From contig CANISK010000032.1 of NCBI GenBank assembly GCA_947470205.1, forward strand, positions 1 through 10,597: DNA of 10,597 bases, in the 5' to 3' direction. A model generated the notes under the pieces. That model was not told the origin of the DNA, made no database searches, and worked only from the letters and a program-made list of their open reading frames with translations. Below are positions 1 through 6,711 of the stretch, in pieces. The position numbers and the translations under genes were made by a program. Source of the DNA: Neisseriaceae bacterium (GTDB lineage: Bacteria > Pseudomonadota > Gammaproteobacteria > Burkholderiales > UBA11063). Every line of letters starts with the position of its first letter. The stretch's first letter is position 1.

Positions 1-3
1 ATC

Positions 4-89
4 TGGTGGAGAGGGCAGGATTCGAACCTGCGAAGGTAAAACCGCCGGATTTACAGTCCGGACCCGTTGGCCGCTTGGGTAACCTCTCC
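4..89 (-). tRNA. tRNA-Tyr (anticodon GTA), CCA encoded
   Basis: Read on the minus strand, the gene starts GGAGAGG (83-89) and ends CCTCTCC plus discriminator A plus an encoded CCA (4-14), a perfect 7-bp acceptor stem. The anticodon loop CTGTAAA sits between CCGGA and TCCGG arms, giving anticodon GTA (52-54), which is tyrosine. The T arm contains GGTTCGAATCC. The length of about 86 bases with a long variable arm is the bacterial tRNA-Tyr (class II) form. It has its own promoter just upstream and lies tail to head with topA on the same strand, so it is probably an independent unit. Confidence 0.97.
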
Positions 90-104
90 ACTGATAAGAT
101 ACGA

Positions 105-134
105 ATTTTAACAAACTTATACCCCTGCTGTCAA
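105..134 (-). promoter_or_regulatory. sigma-70 promoter for tRNA-Tyr
   Basis: On the minus strand there is a perfect -35 TTGACA (129-134), an 18-base spacer and a -10 TAAAAT (105-110; 5 of 6 to consensus). The -10 ends 15 bases before the tRNA 5' end. It lies in the 59 bases between topA's stop codon and the tRNA. This is the best promoter in the window, as expected for a tRNA. No clear topA terminator is visible in the same gap, so read-through from topA is possible. Confidence 0.8.
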
Positions 135-148
135 GTTATATTTTAGGT

Positions 149-2431
149 TTATCCAATAAAATTTTCACAATAATCGCACTTTGGACATATTTCTTGCTCT
201 CCATAACGTTTAGTGATTTTGTGTATCAATAACGGATGCTCACATTTTGGGCATTGTTTTGCAAATGGTTTATGATTAAATAAAGTTTTACATTTGGGAT
301 AATTGTCACATGCATAAAACCAATTTCCATATCTATTACGTTTAGATACAATATAACCCTCGGTACATTCTGGGCATTTAATACTGTCTGCATCATTTTC
401 TTTATTCATGTTTTCTATATATTTACATTTAGGGTAGTTGCCACATGAAATAAATTTACCATATTTGCCACTTCTAATAAATAACTCCCCTTCATCTCTT
501 GGACATAGTCTACCCTCAACTAGCTCTGGCTTTTCAGGTGGTGGGGTATTTGCGTTTCCGTCAACCAGTTTTCGCATATAATTACAATCTGGATATCCAG
601 AACAACCTACAAATCTGCCATATTTACCAAGTTTTATTAGTAAATCCTTGCTACATTCTGGGCATTTTTCGTCTAATTTCTCAGCTGTTAACTCTGAACG
701 TGCAACACCTTGTTTTTCTGCAACTATTGTCTCCAGCTCATGCCAAAAATGTTCAAGAACTGGAATTTTACCAATTTTACCATTGGAGATTTCATCTAAA
801 GTATCCTCTAGATTGGCTGTGAATTGTAGATCTACGTAATTAGTAAGATGTTTGGTTAAAAATTGGCTAACCATGTCACCAATTTCAGTTGGAATTAATC
901 TTTTTTTATCTACGATCACATATTCACGTTTTTTTAGTGTAGATATAATACTTGCGTATGTTGATGGCCTACCAATGCCAAATTCCTCAAGTGCTTTCAC
1001 TAAAGATGCCTCACTAAAACGTGGTTTAGGCTCGGTTTGATGTTCTGTATAATCAATTTTATCTTTATTTACCACCTCTCCTTCAGCCATTTTAGGTAAC
1101 TGCATTTCATCTTCATCAGCATTTAGCGCGCTTACGTCTTCTTTGCTTTCGTTATAAACACGCATAAATCCATCAAAATTTACCACCAGTCCATTAATTC
1201 TGAATTTAGCTTTGTCCATCACTAAATCTATAGCAGTAACATCCAAGACTGCATTTGTCATTTGACATGCCACAGTGCGAAGCCAAATTAATTGATATAA
1301 ATCAAACTGGTCACTAGTTAAGTATTTTTTAATTACTTCTGGAGTCCGTATAATTGCAGTAGGTCTAATTGCCTCATGTGCCTCTTGCGCATTTTTAACT
1401 TTACTTATGTATTTCACCGGGCTATCTGGGAGATATTTTTTTTCATAGTTAGTGGCAATGTATTCACGAATTTCGTCAAGTGCTTGAACGGATAAATTTA
1501 CCGAATCGGTTCTCATGTATGATATTAAACCCACGGTTTCATTACCAATGTCAACCCCTTCATATAATGACTGCGCTACTTTCATGGTTTTATCTGGATT
1601 AAAACCAAATTTACGTGATGCATCAATTTGAAGACTTGAGGTGATAAATGGTGGTAATGGATTTTTTTTCCTTTGTTTTTTTGTAACCGATTGAACTTGT
1701 GCAGTCTTAGATTTATCCAAACTCTCACAAATTTCTATTGCTTTTTCTTTGATATTAATAGTTTTAGTGTCTATTTTCTCTTTGTTGTATTCAATTAATT
1801 TAGCAATTAATTTTTTATTCTCTTTCTGAAAGTGCAATAAAACGGTAAAATAATCTTCTGGAACAAATTTTTTAATCTCATCCTCGCGCTCACAAATTAA
1901 ACGAAGCGCTGGAGATTGCACTCTACCTGCAGATAAACCGCGTCTTATTTTTCTCCACAATAAAGGAGATATGTTAAACCCTATGAGGTAATCTAATGAT
2001 AGCCTAGCTTGTTGTGCCTCTATTAAATTCTCATCAAGTGCTCTTGGGTGCATTATTGAATTAATAATTGCAGTTTTGGTAATTTCATTAAATGAAACAC
2101 GTTTAATTGGTTTTTTAGCAATTTTTTTATCTGACAATAATATTTCTTTTATGTGCCATGCAATCGCTTCACCTTCTCTGTCTGGATCTGTTGCAAGATA
2201 TATTTCATCGCATTGTCTACCATTGGACAATATCGCATCAATATATTTCTTCTTTGCGACTGAATTTTGAAAATTAGGTTTAAAATTATTATTCACATCT
2301 ATTGAGCCGTTTTTTTTGGGTAACTCTCTCACGTGCCCATAGGATGCAATTACAATAAACTCACTGCCTAAATAATTATTAATTGTTTTGGCTTTAGCTG
2401 GAGACTCCACTATAAATAATTTCTTTATCAC
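149..2431 (-). CDS. topA: DNA topoisomerase I (type IA)
   Basis: This cytoplasmic enzyme relaxes negatively supercoiled DNA through a transient 5'-phosphotyrosine link. The N-terminal Toprim domain shows VESPAKAKTI (E9) and TDPDREGEAIAWH (D82, D84, E86), the metal-binding acids. LSAGRVQSPALRLI is at 166-179, and the catalytic Tyr is Y305 in ISYMRTDS, with R307 beside it. The C-terminal part (590-755) has four Cys-rich zinc-ribbon motifs. The second lacks one Cys: C643-P-R-D646 stands where CPxC is usual. At 760 residues it is shorter than the E. coli enzyme (865) but in the range of several gammaproteobacteria. The start codon is GTG (2429-2431) and yields the usual MxKKLxIVESPAKAKTI beginning. 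An AGAAGG lies 13 bases upstream, an unusually long spacing. It follows dprA on the same strand across a 150-base spacer with a strong hairpin, so co-transcription is uncertain. The smg gene that often sits between dprA and topA is absent. Confidence 0.98.
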   Translation of the reverse strand: MIKKLFIVESPAKAKTINNYLGSEFIVIASYGHVRELPKKNGSIDVNNNFKPNFQNSVAKKKYIDAILSNGRQCDEIYLATDPDREGEAIAWHIKEILLSDKKIAKKPIKRVSFNEITKTAIINSIMHPRALDENLIEAQQARLSLDYLIGFNISPLLWRKIRRGLSAGRVQSPALRLICEREDEIKKFVPEDYFTVLLHFQKENKKLIAKLIEYNKEKIDTKTINIKEKAIEICESLDKSKTAQVQSVTKKQRKKNPLPPFITSSLQIDASRKFGFNPDKTMKVAQSLYEGVDIGNETVGLISYMRTDSVNLSVQALDEIREYIATNYEKKYLPDSPVKYISKVKNAQEAHEAIRPTAIIRTPEVIKKYLTSDQFDLYQLIWLRTVACQMTNAVLDVTAIDLVMDKAKFRINGLVVNFDGFMRVYNESKEDVSALNADEDEMQLPKMAEGEVVNKDKIDYTEHQTEPKPRFSEASLVKALEEFGIGRPSTYASIISTLKKREYVIVDKKRLIPTEIGDMVSQFLTKHLTNYVDLQFTANLEDTLDEISNGKIGKIPVLEHFWHELETIVAEKQGVARSELTAEKLDEKCPECSKDLLIKLGKYGRFVGCSGYPDCNYMRKLVDGNANTPPPEKPELVEGRLCPRDEGELFIRSGKYGKFISCGNYPKCKYIENMNKENDADSIKCPECTEGYIVSKRNRYGNWFYACDNYPKCKTLFNHKPFAKQCPKCEHPLLIHKITKRYGEQEICPKCDYCENFIG

Positions 2432-2492
2432 TATATTTTTATTACCTTCTAAAATTTTAACGGAATATGTGTTTTCAAAGACGACGAATTTT

Positions 2493-2613
2493 ACTCGAAG
2501 TATTTGAAATCTGGGCTAGGCGAAAGTAAAAAAATTACAACGCCGTGGACTAAATGTCCATAAGGGGTAATTTTTTTACTCTCAATAACGTCTAGGTTTT
2601 AAAGACGAAGAGT
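2493..2613. repeat. MITE-like imperfect inverted repeat, about 121 bp
   Basis: Two units of about 36 bases, each bounded by ACTC and AGT, face each other. The left unit is 2493-2527 (plus) and the right unit is 2578-2613 (minus). Each runs inward into one arm of a perfect 14-bp palindrome (2525-2538 and 2567-2580). The units share about 21 of 36 positions when aligned with one gap. They resemble a third unit at 7983-8018; that unit and the left one share CTAGGCGAA and about 25 of 36 positions. The right unit overlaps the end of dprA. There is no open reading frame inside, so it would be non-autonomous. The alternative is a chance build-up of AT-rich hairpins around a terminator; the third copy argues against that. 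Confidence 0.5.
2525..2580. terminator. Strong hairpin after dprA, possible bidirectional terminator
   Basis: Perfect 14-bp arms AGTAAAAAAATTAC and GTAATTTTTTTACT enclose 28 bases. That loop holds a second perfect stem, TGGAC/GTCCA (2546-2550 and 2556-2560). The outer edge is one base from the dprA stop codon. A stem ending in seven Ts preceded by seven As is what a bidirectional intrinsic terminator can look like, with the inner GC stem as the terminating hairpin. It would end dprA transcripts, or attenuate read-through into topA. It is also the centre of the repeat at 2493-2613, so its origin may be a mobile repeat put to use. Confidence 0.55.
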
Positions 2614-3727
2614 GAATCCTTTGGTAATAACCATTACCACAGTTCACAATCAATCCAGATAACTCAAACTCAAGTAATTTGGCACAAATATCTGCAAACT
2701 CTTGCTTTGCATGTGCACAAATTTTATCAATACTTATTTCATCGTAACCCATAATATTTAATATTGGATCTATATCTAATTGTAACAAATTTTGTTGCAA
2801 TTGTGTATCGTTAATTATATTTGATGTTGTGTTAAAAACTGTAATTTCATCTAATATATCGCGTACATTTTCAACTAGCTTTGCTCCAGATTTTATCAAT
2901 TTATGGCAACCTTTTGCAACTGGATTATAAATTGATCCCGGAATTGCCATTACTTCCCGCCCCATTTCAAGAGCCAAGTTTGCACTAATTAGAGACCCAC
3001 CATCAATTGCGGACTCAACCACCACCACGCCAAGAGAGAGCCCTGTAATTATCCTATTTCTTCGTGGGAAATTTTGCGGAATCGGTCGGCTTCCTATTGG
3101 ATATTCACTAATCAACAACCCTTTAGAGATAATTTTTTCATATATATCTATATTAGTTTTAGGGTAAAATACATCAATACCAGTGCCAACCACTCCTATG
3201 GTAGAAGATGCGCCACTTAGAGACCCCAAATGTGCAAATCTATCAATCCCAGCCGCCACGCCACTCACTACTGTAAATCTGTTATTGGATATATCTCGTG
3301 CAAAATGCATGGCGTTTTCCGTGCCCTGTGTGGTTGGATGACGAGTACCAACCATGGCAATTTTATTATTTCTCAGTAAATTAATATCACCCTCCAAATA
3401 TAACACAATCGGTGGATCGCTAATTTCAATTAGTTCCTTAGGGTATATTTCATCTTCAATGCTAATTATATGTCTATTTTGTCCATTTTGTTGCCATTTT
3501 AATGCGATATCAACATTGAGGGCGCTAGCTCTACTACATATAGACTGTGCAACTATTTTATTGGTGTACTTTTCAAGAACGGATGCATTTTGCATAAAAA
3601 TATTATCCACACTTTGAAAGTGCTCCAGTAATTTTAAAATAGTTTTAGGGCCAAGTTTGTTAATTAACGATAACTCAAGCCAAGATTTAGCAGAGCTTCT
3701 ATTTATATTAATATTTTTCAGTTTCAC
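2582..3727 (-). CDS. dprA: DNA-processing protein DprA (Smf)
   Basis: This is the cytoplasmic single-strand DNA binder that protects incoming DNA and loads RecA during natural transformation; it is widespread even in bacteria not known to be competent. The N-terminal helical HhH-like part is about 14-60 (LELSLINKLGPKTI). The Rossmann-like core shows MVGTRHPTTQG (125-135), VVSGVAAGIDRFAH (153-166), VGTGIDVFYP (180-189), SEYPIG (207-212), FPRRNRIITGLS (220-231), GGSLISA (243-249) and GREVMAIPGS (256-265). A C-terminal winged-helix segment follows (about 320-370). The length of 381 is usual. The start is GTG (3725-3727); an in-frame TGA lies two codons upstream, so no earlier start is possible. 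The last ten residues (HSSSLKPRRY) extend past the usual family end near GYYQR and are encoded by the repeat unit at 2578-2613. It is divergent from def, 75 bases apart. Confidence 0.97.
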   Translation of the reverse strand: MKLKNININRSSAKSWLELSLINKLGPKTILKLLEHFQSVDNIFMQNASVLEKYTNKIVAQSICSRASALNVDIALKWQQNGQNRHIISIEDEIYPKELIEISDPPIVLYLEGDINLLRNNKIAMVGTRHPTTQGTENAMHFARDISNNRFTVVSGVAAGIDRFAHLGSLSGASSTIGVVGTGIDVFYPKTNIDIYEKIISKGLLISEYPIGSRPIPQNFPRRNRIITGLSLGVVVVESAIDGGSLISANLALEMGREVMAIPGSIYNPVAKGCHKLIKSGAKLVENVRDILDEITVFNTTSNIINDTQLQQNLLQLDIDPILNIMGYDEISIDKICAHAKQEFADICAKLLEFELSGLIVNCGNGYYQRIHSSSLKPRRY

Positions 3728-3767
3728 TATTCACATAATCCATCAATTAATGTTAAAATATCCATTG

Positions 3768-3773
3768 TATACT
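3768..3773 (+). promoter_or_regulatory. Possible -10 box for def
   Basis: TATACT lies 29 bases before the def start, in the 75-base divergent dprA/def spacer. No convincing -35 is seen at 16-18 bases upstream (AATTAA at 3745-3750). A promoter for dprA must also lie in this spacer or reach into def, but I cannot place it with confidence. Confidence 0.35.
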
Positions 3774-3802
3774 ATAGTTATTTTTATAGGTAAAATTATT
3801 TT

Positions 3803-4324
3803 ATGTCATTATTAACAATACTGCGTTATCCAGATGCAAAATTACATTTAAAAGCCAAACCAGTTAATACTTTTGATGATAATCTCAAAGAACTGGTGCA
3901 AAATATGGCTCACACTATGTACGACAACAATGGGATTGGTCTTGCTGCCACTCAGGTAAATATACAAAAACGTATATTTATCGTTGATTTAAGTAAAGAT
4001 GATGAATTAAAAAACTTACATACGTTTATTAATCTTGAGATACTCGAAAAATATGGACAAGTGGATAGCGAAGAGGGGTGTTTATCTGTTCCTGATATAT
4101 ATGAAACAGTAAAAAGATATGAAAAAATAAAAGTACGTTATCAGACTTTAGATGGCACCTTAAAAGAGGATAATTTTGATGGTATGATGGCAATTTGTAT
4201 CCAACATGAGAATGATCACCTATACGGACGAGTTTTTGTCGAATATTTATCTGCATTAAAGCAGAAATTTATCAAAAAGAAGCTCAAAAAATCCCTAATT
4301 CAGTCTGGTATACTAGATCGTTAG
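3803..4324 (+). CDS. def: Peptide deformylase
   Basis: This is the metalloenzyme (usually Fe2+) that removes the formyl group from the N-terminal fMet of new proteins at the ribosome. All three family motifs are present: GIGLAATQ (44-51), EEGCLSVP with metal ligand C93, and QHENDHLYG with ligands H135 and H139 and catalytic E136. The length of 173 is that of a typical type 1 deformylase. It starts at ATG 3803, with TAGG 12 bases upstream. In gamma- and betaproteobacteria def is normally followed by fmt (and rsmB). Here the next gene is a permease after a 177-base gap, so the def-fmt pair has been split. The divergent pairing with dprA is conserved. Confidence 0.98.
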   Translation: MSLLTILRYPDAKLHLKAKPVNTFDDNLKELVQNMAHTMYDNNGIGLAATQVNIQKRIFIVDLSKDDELKNLHTFINLEILEKYGQVDSEEGCLSVPDIYETVKRYEKIKVRYQTLDGTLKEDNFDGMMAICIQHENDHLYGRVFVEYLSALKQKFIKKKLKKSLIQSGILDR

Positions 4325-4422
4325 AGGTATCTTATACAATTAATCATCTAATGCAGGGCAGGTATACGTATTTTACCAATACCAATATCCACTAAACTAT
4401 CTCTTTAAATAAATTTTAGTGT

Positions 4423-4428
4423 TATAAT
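4423..4428 (+). promoter_or_regulatory. Possible -10 box for the APC permease
   Basis: A perfect TATAAT stands 73 bases before the permease start, in the 177-base def/permease gap (4325-4501). The -35 region is weak (TCTCTT at 17 bases spacing, or TTTAAA at 13). The rest of the gap holds only short imperfect inverted repeats such as GGTAT/ATACC (near 4361-4383) and no convincing terminator for def. Confidence 0.35.
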
Positions 4429-4501
4429 TACACTATTGAACTACACATATTTTATAATATAGATGTATGTCTTTGATATAAAAAGGTAATTTATAATACA
4501 C

Positions 4502-6013
4502 ATGAAATCACAAAAAAATAAAATTTCTTTATTTAGTGCAACAGCACTTAGTGCAACTTCCATGGTTGGGTCTGGTTGGCTTTTTAGTGCACAATTAAAT
4601 GCAAAAATAGCTGGTAACTACTCTTTTCTTTCATGGATATTGGCAGCTTTATTTGTAATGTCAATTGGCCTATGTTTATCTCAAGTGGTATCAATTTATC
4701 CAGTACGGGGAGCCACCACGAGGTCTAGTGCTTTATCTCACAATGAAATATTTGGTATGCCGTTTGCGTTTGCCAATTGGTTTGGTGTGATGACTGTGAT
4801 TGCAACCGAAGCGCAGGCAACCACTCAATATCTCGCCTCCGCAATTAACAATACCACATTAATTGATACCAATGGTCTGACCATGTATGGCAAATTATTT
4901 GCGTTCATGTTACTTCTTGTGTACCTGATTGTAAACTTTTATGGTGTTAAACTGCTTGCCAGAGTAAACAATACCATCACAATTCTTAAAATATTTACCC
5001 CACTTTTTACAATTACATTGCTACTAATTGCTAAATTTGATACCACAAATTTTACTTTAGCTACCAATCACATATACGGCATGAGTTCGGCAATTACTGC
5101 GATCGTTAGTGCTGGGCTAATATATTCATATAATGGTTTTCAAATATCTGTATCTTATGCTAGTGAAATTAAAAACCCCAAAGTAAACGTCCCTTTATCG
5201 ATTATATTATCAATCTCAATAGTGATGGCCATGTATCTTCTATTGCAGCTATCTTTCATGGGTGCCATACCAAAAAGCGCATTAATGCACGGTTGGTCAC
5301 AACTTAATTTCTCATCCCCACTGATTAACCTTGCAATGCTACTTGGGTTAAACATTGTAGCAATTTTACTAATTGCAGACAGTACAATTAGTCCATCTGG
5401 TACTGGTTTTGCATATCTGGGTGCATCTTCTAGAATGTTTTATGCAATGGCAAAATCAAAACAAATGCCTAAATGGACTATCAATAAACTTCATCCGATT
5501 TATAACTTTGATCGTAGATCATTATTAATTAACTGGGGATTGGCGGTAATTATTTTATACAATTCATCACATTGGGCGTCTCTCATGGTTGTTGTAACTG
5601 GGTATCATATTATTGGCTATATGGCAGCACCAATTAGCATGGGCGCACTAAAACCTAAAACTAAAATCTTTGGTTTTATTGTGTTTATCTTATGCGGTTT
5701 AATTATAACCACATTACCACATCATGATTTGTATATGATGAATATTTCTCTTTCTTTATTAATGGTAGTCTTTGGTATTATACAAATCAAAAATGGTCTA
5801 ACTATTAATACATTTTTAAAATTAACTATGCCATTTATTTTGTATTTATGGATTATATACTTTTATAATAGCCCAATACCAATAGGAATAATATCAGCAA
5901 TTTTTTATCACTATATCACAAGTAATAATTATGTGCAATTTTGTAAACAACATAATTCACAACATGATATAGATGAAGATCATATATCATTATGTGAAAC
6001 ATCAACTCATTAA
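4502..6013 (+). CDS. APC-superfamily amino acid permease
   Basis: This is an inner-membrane transporter, probably a proton-coupled amino acid symporter. The first membrane segment carries the glycine-rich motif VGSGWLFSA (22-30), the family's unwound substrate-binding stretch. The GSGWLF form occurs in the group that includes the Bacillus aspartate permease YveA, but the substrate cannot be fixed from this. I count 12 or more hydrophobic segments, including about 10-30, 40-65, 86-106, 128-150, 158-178, 189-211, 226-250, 270-295, 337-357, 360-380, 385-402 and 410-470 (probably two). The tail is short and His/Asp-rich. The length of 503 is normal. The start is ATG at 4502, with AAAAGG 15 bases upstream, a long spacing. 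It stands alone between def and the YbhB-like gene. With the DctA-like symporter downstream it suggests an organism that lives on imported amino and organic acids. Confidence 0.88.
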   Translation: MKSQKNKISLFSATALSATSMVGSGWLFSAQLNAKIAGNYSFLSWILAALFVMSIGLCLSQVVSIYPVRGATTRSSALSHNEIFGMPFAFANWFGVMTVIATEAQATTQYLASAINNTTLIDTNGLTMYGKLFAFMLLLVYLIVNFYGVKLLARVNNTITILKIFTPLFTITLLLIAKFDTTNFTLATNHIYGMSSAITAIVSAGLIYSYNGFQISVSYASEIKNPKVNVPLSIILSISIVMAMYLLLQLSFMGAIPKSALMHGWSQLNFSSPLINLAMLLGLNIVAILLIADSTISPSGTGFAYLGASSRMFYAMAKSKQMPKWTINKLHPIYNFDRRSLLINWGLAVIILYNSSHWASLMVVVTGYHIIGYMAAPISMGALKPKTKIFGFIVFILCGLIITTLPHHDLYMMNISLSLLMVVFGIIQIKNGLTINTFLKLTMPFILYLWIIYFYNSPIPIGIISAIFYHYITSNNYVQFCKQHNSQHDIDEDHISLCETSTH

Positions 6014-6054
6014 TTATTTAATACTGATCGTTTTTAAAATATTATATTTTTTCA

Positions 6055-6163
6055 GTCATTCTCAGGCAATTACGAATCCAGTTAATGCTTATTATTACAT
6101 ATTGATTCCGTGCCAAGCACGTAATGACAACGTGTACTCTGTCATGCCCTATGATAATCCATG
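6055..6163. repeat. Degenerate palindromic repeat cluster (GTCATTCC/GGAATC type)
   Basis: There are three related units in 109 bases. Unit 1 (6055-6081, plus) begins GTCATT and ends GAATCCAG. Unit 2 (6104-6128) is inverted: GATTCC, then the perfect small hairpin CGTGC CAA GCACG (6109-6121), then AATGAC. Unit 3 (6141-6163, plus) begins GTCAT and ends ATCCATG. The ends match the widespread bacterial short palindromes of the ATTCC...GGAAT kind (for example dRS3 of Neisseria and similar elements in other proteobacteria). Only unit 2 keeps a good stem, and each unit has lost part of the symmetry, so these look like old copies. They fill the gap between the permease and the YbhB-like gene. Confidence 0.6.
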
Positions 6164-6193
6164 CCGTATCATACAACCAAGAAAGATAGAATT

Positions 6194-6697
6194 ATGCATA
6201 TTTATTCCAATAGTATTGTAGATGGATATTTAAAAGATGAATTTGGTAAACGTGGGGTATGCAATAAAAAACCAATCCGCTCTTTTCATGTTGGATGGAA
6301 TGATTTACCATCCAATACTCAATCACTGGCTTTGGTATTTGTAGATCACGATGCAATCCCCGTATGCGGATTTTCCTGGATTCATTGGACTGTTGCAAAT
6401 ATTGACCCCAGTCTTAACGAATTACCAGAAAATGCAAGTATCAATATGAATTTAATTGAAGGTGTGAGCAGTTGGGCCTCTAAGTTACTTCATGATGACT
6501 GGAGACTGTCTTTAGAGGATGCAATTGGTTACGGTGGTTGCGCCCCTCCAGACAAAGATCATCGTTATAGTATTACTATGTATGCCATAAATACAAAATT
6601 AGATTTAACCAGAGGGTTTTATTTAAATGAATTGTTGCGACAAATAGATGGTAACATTTTAGAACAAAAAACTATTGAAGCAATTTATAGGGCATAA
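6194..6697 (+). CDS. YbhB/YbcL-family (PEBP-like) protein
   Basis: This is a small soluble protein of the phosphatidylethanolamine-binding / Raf-kinase-inhibitor-like fold. Bacterial members are structurally known but their function is largely unsettled. Family signatures are DHDA (51-54) with WIHW (62-65), matching the DPDAP...HW ligand-pocket strand, and GYGGCAPP (112-119) followed by HRYSITMYAI (123-132). The second motif is usually GYGGPCPP; here the order is CA-PP. The length is 167 residues from ATG 6194, and no signal peptide is visible, so it is probably cytoplasmic. I prefer this start to the in-frame ATG at 6161 because the extra 11 codons begin in the palindromic repeat and have no family counterpart; a weak GAAAG lies 8 bases before 6194. 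It converges on the dctA-like gene with only 14 bases between stops. Confidence 0.9.
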   Translation: MHIYSNSIVDGYLKDEFGKRGVCNKKPIRSFHVGWNDLPSNTQSLALVFVDHDAIPVCGFSWIHWTVANIDPSLNELPENASINMNLIEGVSSWASKLLHDDWRLSLEDAIGYGGCAPPDKDHRYSITMYAINTKLDLTRGFYLNELLRQIDGNILEQKTIEAIYRA

Positions 6698-6711
6698 AAA
6701 ATATAGTACAT

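Noticed and set aside
499..1040. Open frames on the plus strand antisense to topA
   Set aside because: They lie inside the topA coding region, have no family signature, and their composition is what the complementary strand of a zinc-ribbon gene gives.
5155..5355. Minus-strand open frame inside the permease gene
   Set aside because: It is fully inside a clear coding region on the other strand and has no recognisable motif or upstream ribosome binding site.
6161..6193. Upstream in-frame ATG for the YbhB-like gene
   Set aside because: The added 11 residues begin in a repeat unit and have no counterpart at the usual family N-terminus. The ATG at 6194 is the better start, though this is not proven.
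5973..6221. Plus-strand frame spanning the end of the permease and the palindromic repeats
   Set aside because: It overlaps the permease end in another frame and is built mostly of repeat sequence. The protein it predicts has no family features.
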